Part shown: positions 53,108 through 62,687 of the stretch, piece after piece | How positions within the stretch are numbered: the stretch's first letter is position 1 | How the letters are laid out: every line of letters starts with the position of its first letter | Source: Bacillus sp. FJAT-26390 | GTDB taxonomy: Bacteria > Bacillota > Bacilli > Paenibacillales > Paenibacillaceae | NCBI RefSeq assembly: GCF_001682865.1 | Contig: NZ_MAQX01000001.1 | Span: forward strand, 124,001 to 188,000 | DNA length: 64,000 bases | Reading direction: 5' to 3' | Notes under the pieces: generated by a model | What the model saw: only the letters and a program-made list of their open reading frames with translations | Databases searched by the model: none | What the model was told of the DNA's origin: nothing | Position numbers and translations under genes: made by a program

Positions 53108-54886
53108 ATGAACCGACTAAAACGTATTACACGACATCTCATAATGGCTTCCGCCATTTTGCTGCTGCCTTTCAGCAGCTTAACTACGGCACACGCGGCC
53201 AAAGGCGCCTCGCAAATCGATGCGGTGCTGGTGCTTGATGTAAGTCATTCAATGAGTACGAGCGATCCTAGCAAAATCGGCAATGAAGCGATGAAGATGT
53301 TCATCGACATGCTGTCGACTAAAGGGGATCGGGTCGGAATCGTGGCCTATACCGACGAAATTCAGCGCGAGAAGGCGCTTCTAGAAATTCAGTCGGCGGG
53401 TGATAAAGAGAATCTGAAAGGGTTCATCGACAAGTTGAACCGCGGCGCTTATACCGACGTATCGGTCGGCGTGAAGGAGGCCGTTCAAATTTTGGACGAT
53501 GCTGCCGATCCTGATCACGAGCCCATGATTATTTTGCTGGCTGACGGCAACAACGATTTTAATAATAAATCCGGCAGGACGCAGGCCCAGTCCGACGCGG
53601 ATATGGAGAAAGCCTTAAAAGAGGCAAATGACAAAGATGTGCCGATCTATACGATCGGATTGAACGCCGACGGCAAATTAAATAAGGAAGCTTTGGCTAA
53701 GCTTTCAGACGTAACCGGGGGCAAATCGTTCTCCACCAATTCAGCCGATGATTTGCCGCAAATATTAAGCGAGATTTTTGCGAGCCATCTTGAGCTGAAC
53801 GTCGTTCCGGTCGATTCGTTTACGGCAAACGGCAGCTACCAGGACGTGAAAATTTCCGTTCCGAACGCCAATGTGCTGGAAGCGAACATTTCGATCATGT
53901 CGTCGAAGCCGGTTGAAGCGAGGCTGCTTGATCCGTCAGGCAAAAGCGTCCCGATTCCGTCGGATGACGTTCTGCTGTCCAAGTCAAAGAGCTATTCCTT
54001 AATCAAGCTGCTATCGCCGTCTGAAGGCGATTGGACGCTTCAGGTAAAGGGTGTCAATCGCGATAAAATCGATATAAATCTCATCTTTAACTACGATTTG
54101 AGCTTGGCGATGGACCCGCTTGCCAAGACAACCTATTCGAAGGGCGACAAAGTGAAATTCAGCTCCTATCTGGTCAGCGGCGGACAAAAGTTAGCGGATG
54201 CGGCGCAGTACAGCAACATGAGCGCGGTTTTACTCGTTAAAGATTTGGACACAGGTAAAACCGAGGAAGTGCCGCTGCAAAACGCGGGCGACCATTTCGA
54301 AGGTACGTATAAAGTTGCGGACGAGCATGATTATGAAATCAAGGTGAAGGCGGAGGAGGAAAGCTTCTTCCGAGAAACCGATCCGGTAACGATAACGGCC
54401 AAATCAGGGGGGACGGGACAGACGGCACCGACGCAGCCAGCAGATACGCAGAAGAAACCATTCCCGATTGTGCCTGTCGTGTTGGGCGCGATTGGTTTAG
54501 TGGTGCTGCTGGCGGCAGCCTATTTCATCATGAGGCTTTTGAAGCAAGCGAACCGCGGCTTTGTCGGCCAGATCGTCATCGAAATTCGTGATGAGAACAC
54601 AGGCGACAAAACGTCGCCGCAATACAAGAAGCTGTCTGCCTTTAAGGGCAAGCTGCTGCTTCACCAGCTGCTGCAGCTGGCGCCTGAGCTGAGGGAGACC
54701 GAGAAAGTGGTCTTTAAACCAGGCAGCAACGACCGCATTTTGCTTCAAAACGGCTCCGCTTGCACGATAGAGAAGTCGGGGCGGGCAATCGATGCGACTC
54801 GTGATTTTGAAATGAAGAGCGGTGACCGCATTACGGTTTCGCTGAAGCAAGTGGACAAAACCATATTTATCGAATATCTCGTTTAA
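53108..54886 (+). CDS. Extracytoplasmic VWA protein with C-terminal membrane anchor
   Basis: This 592-aa protein has a signal peptide (about residues 1-30, ending TAHA), a von Willebrand A domain with the MIDAS motif DVSHS at residues 44-48 and later LLADGNND, a beta-rich region (about 230-430), one membrane helix (about 452-478) and a cytoplasmic tail of 114 residues (KLLLHQLLQLAPELRETE, ending FIEYLV) that may contact the tubulin-like protein. AAAGGAG precedes ATG 53108; the frame starts earlier at 53042 without a ribosome binding site. It heads the operon. The ligand of the MIDAS domain is unknown. Confidence 0.85.
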   Translation: MNRLKRITRHLIMASAILLLPFSSLTTAHAAKGASQIDAVLVLDVSHSMSTSDPSKIGNEAMKMFIDMLSTKGDRVGIVAYTDEIQREKALLEIQSAGDKENLKGFIDKLNRGAYTDVSVGVKEAVQILDDAADPDHEPMIILLADGNNDFNNKSGRTQAQSDADMEKALKEANDKDVPIYTIGLNADGKLNKEALAKLSDVTGGKSFSTNSADDLPQILSEIFASHLELNVVPVDSFTANGSYQDVKISVPNANVLEANISIMSSKPVEARLLDPSGKSVPIPSDDVLLSKSKSYSLIKLLSPSEGDWTLQVKGVNRDKIDINLIFNYDLSLAMDPLAKTTYSKGDKVKFSSYLVSGGQKLADAAQYSNMSAVLLVKDLDTGKTEEVPLQNAGDHFEGTYKVADEHDYEIKVKAEEESFFRETDPVTITAKSGGTGQTAPTQPADTQKKPFPIVPVVLGAIGLVVLLAAAYFIMRLLKQANRGFVGQIVIEIRDENTGDKTSPQYKKLSAFKGKLLLHQLLQLAPELRETEKVVFKPGSNDRILLQNGSACTIEKSGRAIDATRDFEMKSGDRITVSLKQVDKTIFIEYLV

Positions 54887-54910
54887 ATAGAGCCCAGGAG
54901 GTAACAAACC

Positions 54911-57900
54911 ATGAAACCAATCGTAAGAGAACATATACAGCAGCTCGACGTATCGTTAGGCGGCGGGATCGTCAGCGAGAAGATTAGAGTCGACACCATC
55001 GACAACCCGATTTTGATTATTGGGCTTGGCGGTACAGGCATTGATGCTTTGCTTCGCTTGAAGTATCAAATTAACCGCCGCTTTAAGCTGCCGGAAGATC
55101 CGGTTTCCAAGCGGAAGCTGGAGAAGCCGGATAACGTTGAATTTCTTGCTTTCGAGACCAATGAGCAGGATCGCAACAAAAAATATAAAGGAATCGGGCT
55201 CGACCCGATTAATGAATTTGTGCTGCTGTCCAACGCCGAGGTTGGCGGATTGCTGCAAAACCGCAGCATTTTGGAGCCGTACATTACCGATTGGCTCTCG
55301 CCAGAGCTGAGCATTACCGATGGCATGAACGGTGCCGCTGGCGTGCGCCAAGCCGGACGGCTATTGCTGTTCACGAAGATCAACCAGGTCGTGCAAAGCA
55401 TTGACAAAAAAATTAAGACGCTGTCGGTCGGCACGAACAAGAAGCTGATGGTATTTCTGCTTACTGGCCTATCGGGCGGAACGGGCAGCGGCTGTTTCCT
55501 CGATATTTCGTATATCGTCAGAGGAATCATCGAGCGCGATCATGGCGCAGCAGGCATCGACCGCGTGAATACGCTTGGTTATTTGTTCACGCCGGACATA
55601 AACCTTTCGAACAAAAGCTTGAGCGACCATACACGCGAGTATATTAAGAAAAACGGCTATGCCGCACTAAAGGAACTCGATTATTGGATGAATGTGGATA
55701 GCAGGGGAGAGCGGTTCAAGCAGCAGTACGGCAATATTTTGTCCGTAAACTCGCCGCTTCCGCCATTTAACCTATGCCATCTTATTTCGGCGACAAACGC
55801 GGAAGGCAAGCTGCTCGAGAATGCCTACGATTATTGCATGAACGTGACGGCGGAGAACATTACAAACTTTATTTCCAGCGAGGAAAAGCAGTCTGGCGAA
55901 GAGTTCGCCATTCATGACTATATTAGCAACATTCGGACGAACATCGCCCAAATGAACAAGATGTACCCGGCTAACTATGATTACAACATTATCGGAGCTT
56001 CCTCGGCCGTTTTGCCTATTGAGGAAATGACAACCTATTTGGCCTATCGTCTCTTTAATAAAATGGACAAAATGTTTGAGAAGGCGCCAAGCCAGGACGA
56101 CGTGGAGAAGTTTGCGCGCAAGCTAGGCATCGATCTCGAAACGATGATGAAGACATTTGATTCGCGCGTGCCGGAGCCGCTTCCAGGCTTTGAGAATAGC
56201 GAGCGCCTCAGCTATAACAACGTGATCAAAATGCAGGCCGTGAACATGGATACGGAGCTCGAGCAAAACTTTCTGGCGCGCGCGCGCGAGGAATACATCA
56301 AGGCCAAAAAACAGCTTCCAGGCGAAATCGTCGGGCAATTTACCGATCAAATTCGCCGTACGTTCCTACATCCGGAGCAGGGACCGTTCTACGTATCGCG
56401 CCTTTTGTATACGGAGAAAGGCTTTTGCTTATTGAAGATGCTGCTTTCCTATATTGAGACGCTTCGTGAAGGCTTGACGCGGCTCCCGCGCGAGATTGAA
56501 GCGGCTAGGGAGCAAGCGGAGGAGCGCATGGGCGATGCAAAAAGCGCGTTCGTGTCCAAAGACAAGAAGAAAAACAATTATATCGAAGCGAAAATCAATG
56601 AGTACTGGCTGCTTGCCGATGTAGAGCGCATGGAGCAATTGATTGAATTTTATGAGGATCTGCATCAGCTGCTTAACAACGAGAACAACAGGATCTATAA
56701 CGTGTTCACCGAAATCTTAAACGTACTTAATACGATCTTTGCCAAAAACGGCGATATTCTCACGAACGGCGACGAGCAGGCGGACCATAAAGGGAACAAA
56801 ACGTATTATTGGAATATCGTTGGGGTGCCGGACATTTCCGATGTCATCAGCCGTTTGATGGATAAGAAGGACGGGGACGATCTGATCCGCGACTTTACGC
56901 AGGAGCTGCTCGATCATTCGAACCTTTGGGTGAAGGAGCAGGAAATCGATATCGTCAGCTCGATCTCGGAATTTTTGACCGATAAGTTCGGCGATCTCAT
57001 TACGAAATCGATGGAAGAATTTCTGGTCATGAAATACGGGAACGATGAATCGATCGAGAAGTTTGTTGAGCGCCATATAGCAAGCAAGCTTGATGAGGAA
57101 GCAGTGCCTGTATTCCATCTCAGCAATAGCTCTGGCAATTTGCATGTGCCGTCATGGGGCTTCGTATCGGTGCCTGTACAGGCGCCTAGCATTTTGCGGG
57201 GCATTCGAAACTATCAAAATAATTCGATCGGCAAATCCCACTTCACGATCAAGGAAAGCGAAGTGAAAAACCGGATTTTCTGGTTGAATACGCGAAACGG
57301 CGTGCCTTTATTCGTTTATACGCCGCTTAAGGTATATGAGGAAAGCTATGAGCGGACGATTTTGGACAAGGAAGGCATTGGGCGCCACTTGGTGCAAACC
57401 GACCGCAACAACTGGACGTACTTGCCGTCTCCGATTCCGGAGAAGTCATGGGGCGATACGTATGTCAATCCGCGCGTGCAGAGCTATAACGCAAGAGTTC
57501 GCGCCGAGTTTGCGAAAGCGGAGAGCTTCCGTGTAATCGCGGAGAAGGGCATTGATCAAAATACGAGCAGCCGTTATTCGGTTCGCTTCACGAAGCCGTT
57601 CGATCTGGCAAATACGCTAAAGCCATTTAATATGCAGCTTGATGCCGCAAAACCTAATTTGGGCGAGGTGAAACGCGCATTAAACGAATTGAAGCGCCTG
57701 CTCTCCGAAGGGCTGGAGCTTGAATCGACCAAAGATATTTTCGGAAGCTTCACGGAGGAGCTTGCCCAAGAAAATCTAATTCGCTCGCCGGAGCAGTTAA
57801 GCCGGGTTCGCGAGGAGCTCTCGAAGTATGAGGCGATTGCCATCAAAGCAAACGAGCTTGAACAGCTTCTTCACCAGCATCAGGATGAGGAAAAATGGCT

Positions 57901-58300
57901 TGATCAATTTATCGAGGCGCTGTACACGGATACGATCTGCAAGAAGGGCGCGCTATACGTATATGACCGCGATCCTGAGGAAGAGGCATGGTCGCCCTTC
58001 GCTAACTTGATGAAGAGCAGCAGCTATGTCGAGCATGAAGTGTTTGAGGGCTTCCGTCGCCTTGATGAGAAAAACCGAAGCACGCTGATGCGCAAAGCTG
58101 GGCGCAGAGTCAATGAATTGACCGCAACGGAGGATACAAAACTGCTGCTTCACAAGCTCGAGGAGCTATTCGGTACCTTCCTTGATGCGCGCGAGCGCCT
58201 TGAGTACGAAAAGGTTGAACTTGCAAACGGTGAGGAGCTGCACCGGTTCTACAAAGAGATGACTTCCAAGCTTAATGAAATTCGCAGAAAGTTGAAATAG
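54911..58300 (+). CDS. Tubulin/FtsZ-like GTPase protein (Tubulin_2 type)
   Basis: This 1129-aa protein has an N-terminal tubulin-like GTPase domain. A nucleotide-binding loop GLGGTG is at residues 38-43 and the tubulin signature GLSGGTGSG at 186-194 is intact, with FLAFETN and the FNLCHLISATNAEG segment between. The remaining 700 residues include long helical, charged segments (ELEQLLHQHQDEEKWLDQ) and no further named domain. FtsZ-like proteins of this kind are predicted to form filaments that act in membrane remodelling together with a VWA protein and a GTPase (Makarova and Koonin 2010, recalled). It overlaps nothing; the next start is 2 bp after its stop. Confidence 0.82.
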   Translation: MKPIVREHIQQLDVSLGGGIVSEKIRVDTIDNPILIIGLGGTGIDALLRLKYQINRRFKLPEDPVSKRKLEKPDNVEFLAFETNEQDRNKKYKGIGLDPINEFVLLSNAEVGGLLQNRSILEPYITDWLSPELSITDGMNGAAGVRQAGRLLLFTKINQVVQSIDKKIKTLSVGTNKKLMVFLLTGLSGGTGSGCFLDISYIVRGIIERDHGAAGIDRVNTLGYLFTPDINLSNKSLSDHTREYIKKNGYAALKELDYWMNVDSRGERFKQQYGNILSVNSPLPPFNLCHLISATNAEGKLLENAYDYCMNVTAENITNFISSEEKQSGEEFAIHDYISNIRTNIAQMNKMYPANYDYNIIGASSAVLPIEEMTTYLAYRLFNKMDKMFEKAPSQDDVEKFARKLGIDLETMMKTFDSRVPEPLPGFENSERLSYNNVIKMQAVNMDTELEQNFLARAREEYIKAKKQLPGEIVGQFTDQIRRTFLHPEQGPFYVSRLLYTEKGFCLLKMLLSYIETLREGLTRLPREIEAAREQAEERMGDAKSAFVSKDKKKNNYIEAKINEYWLLADVERMEQLIEFYEDLHQLLNNENNRIYNVFTEILNVLNTIFAKNGDILTNGDEQADHKGNKTYYWNIVGVPDISDVISRLMDKKDGDDLIRDFTQELLDHSNLWVKEQEIDIVSSISEFLTDKFGDLITKSMEEFLVMKYGNDESIEKFVERHIASKLDEEAVPVFHLSNSSGNLHVPSWGFVSVPVQAPSILRGIRNYQNNSIGKSHFTIKESEVKNRIFWLNTRNGVPLFVYTPLKVYEESYERTILDKEGIGRHLVQTDRNNWTYLPSPIPEKSWGDTYVNPRVQSYNARVRAEFAKAESFRVIAEKGIDQNTSSRYSVRFTKPFDLANTLKPFNMQLDAAKPNLGEVKRALNELKRLLSEGLELESTKDIFGSFTEELAQENLIRSPEQLSRVREELSKYEAIAIKANELEQLLHQHQDEEKWLDQFIEALYTDTICKKGALYVYDRDPEEEAWSPFANLMKSSSYVEHEVFEGFRRLDEKNRSTLMRKAGRRVNELTATEDTKLLLHKLEELFGTFLDARERLEYEKVELANGEELHRFYKEMTSKLNEIRRKLK

Positions 58301-58302
58301 CG

Positions 58303-60672
58303 ATGAGAGTTGCGCTGGGTCAATATGCGGCTGATTATTCGGCCTCCGAACAGAAATTAAGTGGACTTGAGGATGATCAGAGCAGCATCCATTATCCGAC
58401 GGTCTTTTTGTTCATCGGCGATGAAGCGGGTCAAGCGATAGAGCCGATGATTCGCTCGAATGAGCTGAAATGGGATAACAATGCCGGTGTTATTTACCTC
58501 CATGTATCATCGGGAGAGGCAAGCAGCGTAGAGTCAGCTGCGAAGGTCATGCGAGTGACGATGAGCGGGCTATCGAAGGATAAAGGCGATAACAAGTCAG
58601 TACGCAAGGATATTGCACTACGCTTCCGCGAGGATGGGCGTTACTTGGTTGATCTCAACCGAGCGCTGCGCCAGGTTAGCGATACGATTGCCGATTATGG
58701 ACGGTTGTACGCTTCCTTCGATCGGCTTCACCTTGCCGTCATAACAAGAGTTGATGATCCGATGAACGTGCTCGTTCCAGAAATATCGCTGCTCGCGCAA
58801 TCGATTTTTTTGCAGCTATTCAAATCGGTGCAAATGGATTTGTACGGCTTGATCAACGAGCGCGAACAATCGGAGACGTTTGGATACGCGGGAGCAGCAG
58901 GAATTGGCTTCCTTCGGGAGCTGGAAGGGATGCAGCGGCTGGATTATTCGTACTCCGCGAACCTTCAGGTGACCAGCGATGGCTTGTCGGTTCCAGTCGT
59001 TCATAAGCAGTCCCCGTTGTTTGATCTGGTCTATATATTATCTGACCGGAACGAACGGGGAATCACTACGCTTAACGGCATGTTGGATAACTATGAGATC
59101 ATTTGCCATATTCTTCTGCTTAAGAACAGGAGACGAAAGGACGCTCAGCGGGAGTCCAACGACGGAAGCTACAACAACTCGTCGTTCCGGAATAGTCTGA
59201 TGTCCGAATCGGGAAGGCAGGGCTTTGTCTCAGCTGGCTTAGCTAAGGTGAAGCGCCCGTCATATTCGATTGCGTTGACCGTGCTGTATCACTTCTTTGA
59301 GCAATTGGCAGCGCGGCTGCAAGCGGTGCCTGAGCTTGCCGGCAAAGAGAAGCTGGCGTATTTTGGGCTTGATGCCGAGACGATGGAGGCGCGAGCAGCC
59401 CAAATCGTTCCAAGCGATGATCATCTTGCCGATATGTCGGGGCTCTTAACGAGCGGTGTCCGGTATGAGCAGCTGCGCCGCATGTCGCTGCGCGAGGCGG
59501 AGACGGCATTGTTCGGCGAAGGCTGCGAAGCATTCTTCCGCAAGCACTTTACCGATGCGGCAGGCATACGACTCGGTGAACTGAAAGCTGCGGATGAGCT
59601 TCGCCGCATCCTCGACCGAAATAAAAAAGATCAGCCGCAAATCCGCTTTTATCAGGTGTCCGAGTGGACCGATGAGAATGAGCCGGGCAGTGTGCTGAAC
59701 GCGGTTCATGGCCGAATAAGAGATTTGTCCAGAGAAATCGCTCTCGCTCAGGATGAACTGGAACGAACTGCTGAAATGCGGGTTGAGGATTTGAAATTTC
59801 AACGGCTACCGTTTATGGACAAGCAAAATTTGCGATCCTTCATCCGCCTCTTTTTTGATACGGTTTATCGGATGAAATGGCAGCTGCTGCGCTTGGAGAC
59901 GGAGCTTGCTCTATATCGAAGGTTTGCTGGCGAGCTGGAGCGCCTGCATGAAGAGTACCGAATGAGAGTAGAACAGATGATTGCCCTTGGGACAGAGCTT
60001 AAAGCTGCCTCGCTGCAAAGCATTCGTTCGTCGGATGATTATATCGGTCAGAACATCTTCGATTATTATGAGCGCGTAACGGATAGCGTCATGAAGGATA
60101 TTGAAGAAAAGCGCGGTGCTTCGGCGTTTTTCGAGGAACGGTGCATGGGGAATATGACGGAACTTCTGGAGCAGGGGGATACCGCGTTACTAGAGCGCTT
60201 GATTGATGTTTGCCGCAAGCATCTGCTGACCGCTGAGCCGTTTACGCATTCCTTCGAGGAGGAGCTTCTGCTGCGGGCGAACGTATCCGTGGCTTACAGC
60301 AATCGCAAAGCGTTGACGAGGGACGAGCTGTTCCGCCAGCTGTACCGTACGCTTGAGGATAACGCGGCGATCAACATCCGCCTTCTCGACTATACCCATG
60401 AGCATCGTTATGAGGAGAAGTACTTATTCGGCGATCGAGATAGCGAGTTTATCCGGTATGCGCTTGGCGTTGACGAAACCTCACGCATCTATAAGCTCGG
60501 CTGCGTGCATGAGAAGCGCAGCAGCGGCGTTGAAAAATTGAACTTAATGGGCGGCTTTCACTTAGAGGATTTGATGTATTACAGGAACGGCAAAGTATAT
60601 TATGAAACCTATTTGCAGAATGGGTACGAATTTCATTCGATTGATCCAGTTGTTCTGCCAGAGCTTCGCTGA
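58303..60672 (+). CDS. Partner of tubulin-like protein, probable degenerate tubulin-like paralogue
   Basis: No known family is evident in this 789-aa protein, but its order of segments follows the preceding tubulin-like protein. YPTVFLFIGDEAGQ (31-44) corresponds to NPILIIGLGGTG, RLHLAVITRVDDPMNVLVPE (141-160) to the loop region, and FLRELEGMQRLDY then PLFDLVYILSDRNERG (203-253) to the ALKELDYWMN then PPFNLCHLISATNAEG segment. The glycine-rich GTP loop is missing in the equivalent place. C-terminal 450 residues are mostly helical and charged. I infer an inactive partner subunit. Start ATG 58303 follows the previous stop by 2 bp, so translation is coupled. Confidence 0.65.
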   Translation: MRVALGQYAADYSASEQKLSGLEDDQSSIHYPTVFLFIGDEAGQAIEPMIRSNELKWDNNAGVIYLHVSSGEASSVESAAKVMRVTMSGLSKDKGDNKSVRKDIALRFREDGRYLVDLNRALRQVSDTIADYGRLYASFDRLHLAVITRVDDPMNVLVPEISLLAQSIFLQLFKSVQMDLYGLINEREQSETFGYAGAAGIGFLRELEGMQRLDYSYSANLQVTSDGLSVPVVHKQSPLFDLVYILSDRNERGITTLNGMLDNYEIICHILLLKNRRRKDAQRESNDGSYNNSSFRNSLMSESGRQGFVSAGLAKVKRPSYSIALTVLYHFFEQLAARLQAVPELAGKEKLAYFGLDAETMEARAAQIVPSDDHLADMSGLLTSGVRYEQLRRMSLREAETALFGEGCEAFFRKHFTDAAGIRLGELKAADELRRILDRNKKDQPQIRFYQVSEWTDENEPGSVLNAVHGRIRDLSREIALAQDELERTAEMRVEDLKFQRLPFMDKQNLRSFIRLFFDTVYRMKWQLLRLETELALYRRFAGELERLHEEYRMRVEQMIALGTELKAASLQSIRSSDDYIGQNIFDYYERVTDSVMKDIEEKRGASAFFEERCMGNMTELLEQGDTALLERLIDVCRKHLLTAEPFTHSFEEELLLRANVSVAYSNRKALTRDELFRQLYRTLEDNAAINIRLLDYTHEHRYEEKYLFGDRDSEFIRYALGVDETSRIYKLGCVHEKRSSGVEKLNLMGGFHLEDLMYYRNGKVYYETYLQNGYEFHSIDPVVLPELR

Positions 60673-60728
60673 CCGGTATACATCATTAGCCGCGCTGGTC
60701 TACTAGCAAGGGGGAAGGGGCTGTCACT

Positions 60729-62015
60729 ATGCAACGAAAAATAAATGGATTTCTCCTGTTGTTCAGCTTAATAGGAGGAGCAATAGGTTTTGCAATCGGC
60801 GAGTTTATAATTGGTCAGCTTTCGGAGGGCTGGCCGCGCTTCGTCGTTGTTGGCCTCTATTTTGGGGTTATCGCTTTATGCATCGGGCTGTTTTGCCTGA
60901 TTGCCGAGCTGATTGCACCGCGCTTAAACGGATCTTCATGGCGGCAGCGTTATACCGGATTATCATGGAAGCTGCTAGTACCGGCAACGTTGTTGCTATT
61001 GTTTGTTGTCGGCGGCTTGGTCCAGCTTGTTTACGGGCTGCAATTCGGCGGTGTGAAGCCGGTAAAGGATATCGTGCTTGCCATTGATAATTCGGGAAGC
61101 ATGCTGGAGACCGATCCTGACAATGAACGGTATACAGCTGCGAAGCAGCTAATTAACAACATGGAAAGCGATAAACGAGCGGCTGTTGTCGTTTTTAGCG
61201 ATACAGCGGAATTGCTTCAGCCCTTCACGAGCGTTAGCACGCAGGCTGAGAAGGATGCCGTAAATGCATCGATCGACGGGATTGAGCCAACTGATGGCGG
61301 AACAAACTTTAATCAAGCGCTCGATGTATCCATGAACACGATCAAGGGCACGGGTGAAGCTGAACGCGGCAAGATGGTCATCCTGCTGTCGGACGGCTTC
61401 AGTGAATCCAGCTTAAAGGAGCAGCTTGCAGCTTATCAAGAGCAGCAAATCGTCGTAAATACGGTCGGTCTTAGCGTTGTTGATGCTAGAGGCTCAGCAT
61501 TGCTCAAGGAAATTGCAGATTCAACGGGCGGAAGCTACTATGACGTGACGGAAGCAAATGGACTCGGGCTCGTGTTCCAAAATATATACGACAAAATAGA
61601 CAAGCAGACACTCCTGACGGAGCGCACGGGCAAGCTTGCAGACAGTACGTTCTATACGCTGCTTCGTATTTTATGCTTAGCCATAATTGGCGCTGCCATT
61701 GGCGTGTCGCTTGGCTTGGTATTCGACAATCGGTTTTTGGCGGTCAGCTTTGGCGCCGGCGGCGTAGCAGGCGGCTTGCTGGCAGGCTTCATTTTGGATT
61801 CCGGCTTGTCTGGGCATATGATTTCGGATGGGCTGTCACGTTTGTTTGCAGTTCTTGTACTGGCGGCAATCATCAGCATATTCACGCTTATTGTTCCCGT
61901 GAAGGACAGCAACAGCACGAGAACGCACGGAGGCGGCAGAAAAAGCAGCATCAATGACGTACCTTCCGCAGGCGTAAGCGGACGGACAAAGGATAGCCGC
62001 AGCCATGGATTTTAA
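60729..62015 (+). CDS. Polytopic membrane protein with VWA domain
   Basis: This 428-aa protein has three membrane helices at the N-terminus (about 8-30, 38-62, 81-103), then a VWA domain with MIDAS motif DNSGS at residues 120-124 and LLSDGFS, then three or four C-terminal helices (FYTLLRILCLAIIGAAIGV onwards) and a basic tail. An odd number of leading helices with the N-terminus inside puts the VWA domain outside, as for the first VWA protein of the operon. GGGGGAAGGGG lies before ATG 60729. It probably forms a membrane complex with the VWA and tubulin-like proteins. Confidence 0.82.
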   Translation: MQRKINGFLLLFSLIGGAIGFAIGEFIIGQLSEGWPRFVVVGLYFGVIALCIGLFCLIAELIAPRLNGSSWRQRYTGLSWKLLVPATLLLLFVVGGLVQLVYGLQFGGVKPVKDIVLAIDNSGSMLETDPDNERYTAAKQLINNMESDKRAAVVVFSDTAELLQPFTSVSTQAEKDAVNASIDGIEPTDGGTNFNQALDVSMNTIKGTGEAERGKMVILLSDGFSESSLKEQLAAYQEQQIVVNTVGLSVVDARGSALLKEIADSTGGSYYDVTEANGLGLVFQNIYDKIDKQTLLTERTGKLADSTFYTLLRILCLAIIGAAIGVSLGLVFDNRFLAVSFGAGGVAGGLLAGFILDSGLSGHMISDGLSRLFAVLVLAAIISIFTLIVPVKDSNSTRTHGGGRKSSINDVPSAGVSGRTKDSRSHGF

Positions 62016-62037
62016 ACGATGCGGGAGGCGGATTTAA

Positions 62038-62673
62038 ATGCGTTTTATCGATGCAGAGGATGGTTCTCCGGTCATCAGTGGCTTGACTCGCGTCATAGAG
62101 GAGGACTGCTGCACGCTGCGCTGGATTTGGCCCGGCGGAATAGAAGCGGTTTACATTGGTAAAAAGGCCGCCGAGCAGGCAGGGGACGGCGTGCTGGACA
62201 CCCGTCAACTAAAGCTGTATACGAAGGCGGAGTATAAAGCGAATAACGGCTATCATAGCCGAATAGAAGGCGTAGGGCTGTTTGTTTTTACGGTGTATGC
62301 CTGTCAGGAGGGAAGTGCTGGATCGCAGCTCATCCTTCAGCCTAACCAGGAGAATCGTATTGAAATCAGCGCCGGAAGAGCTAAAATCTATTATTCGATC
62401 TCAAGCAAGGGCGGCCTATTTCGAAAGTTTAAAACGATTCAAATTCAGGTGACGACAGAGGTCCCGGTCGCAAAGGATGTCCTTTGTTACGTGAAGAAGC
62501 AGGGAAGCTACCCTGCGAACAAGGATGACGGCATGTTATATCCGTTTGTCGCCCCTTTTGCAGCGGGAAAAAATGTGCTGCCTGCCATCGAAATTGGCAA
62601 ACAGGATTTTATTCGATTGTTTTTCACCGATGGCCGAACTTACGGTCAAATGTACGAGTTGATTTCAGTATAA
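62038..62673 (+). CDS. Unknown protein of the VWA/tubulin-like operon
   Basis: This 211-aa protein starts MRFIDAEDGSPVISGLTRVI and appears to be beta-strand-rich (RIEGVGLFVFTVYACQEG, then KIYYSISSKGGLFRKFKTIQIQV and IRLFFTDGRTYGQMYELISV). No signal peptide, membrane helix or known domain is seen. RBS GGGAGGCGG precedes ATG 62038, 22 bp after the VWA gene. Its constant position before the GTPase-like gene suggests a subunit or adaptor of the same complex. Confidence 0.65.
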   Translation: MRFIDAEDGSPVISGLTRVIEEDCCTLRWIWPGGIEAVYIGKKAAEQAGDGVLDTRQLKLYTKAEYKANNGYHSRIEGVGLFVFTVYACQEGSAGSQLILQPNQENRIEISAGRAKIYYSISSKGGLFRKFKTIQIQVTTEVPVAKDVLCYVKKQGSYPANKDDGMLYPFVAPFAAGKNVLPAIEIGKQDFIRLFFTDGRTYGQMYELISV

Positions 62674-62687
62674 AGGAGGAAGATCGC

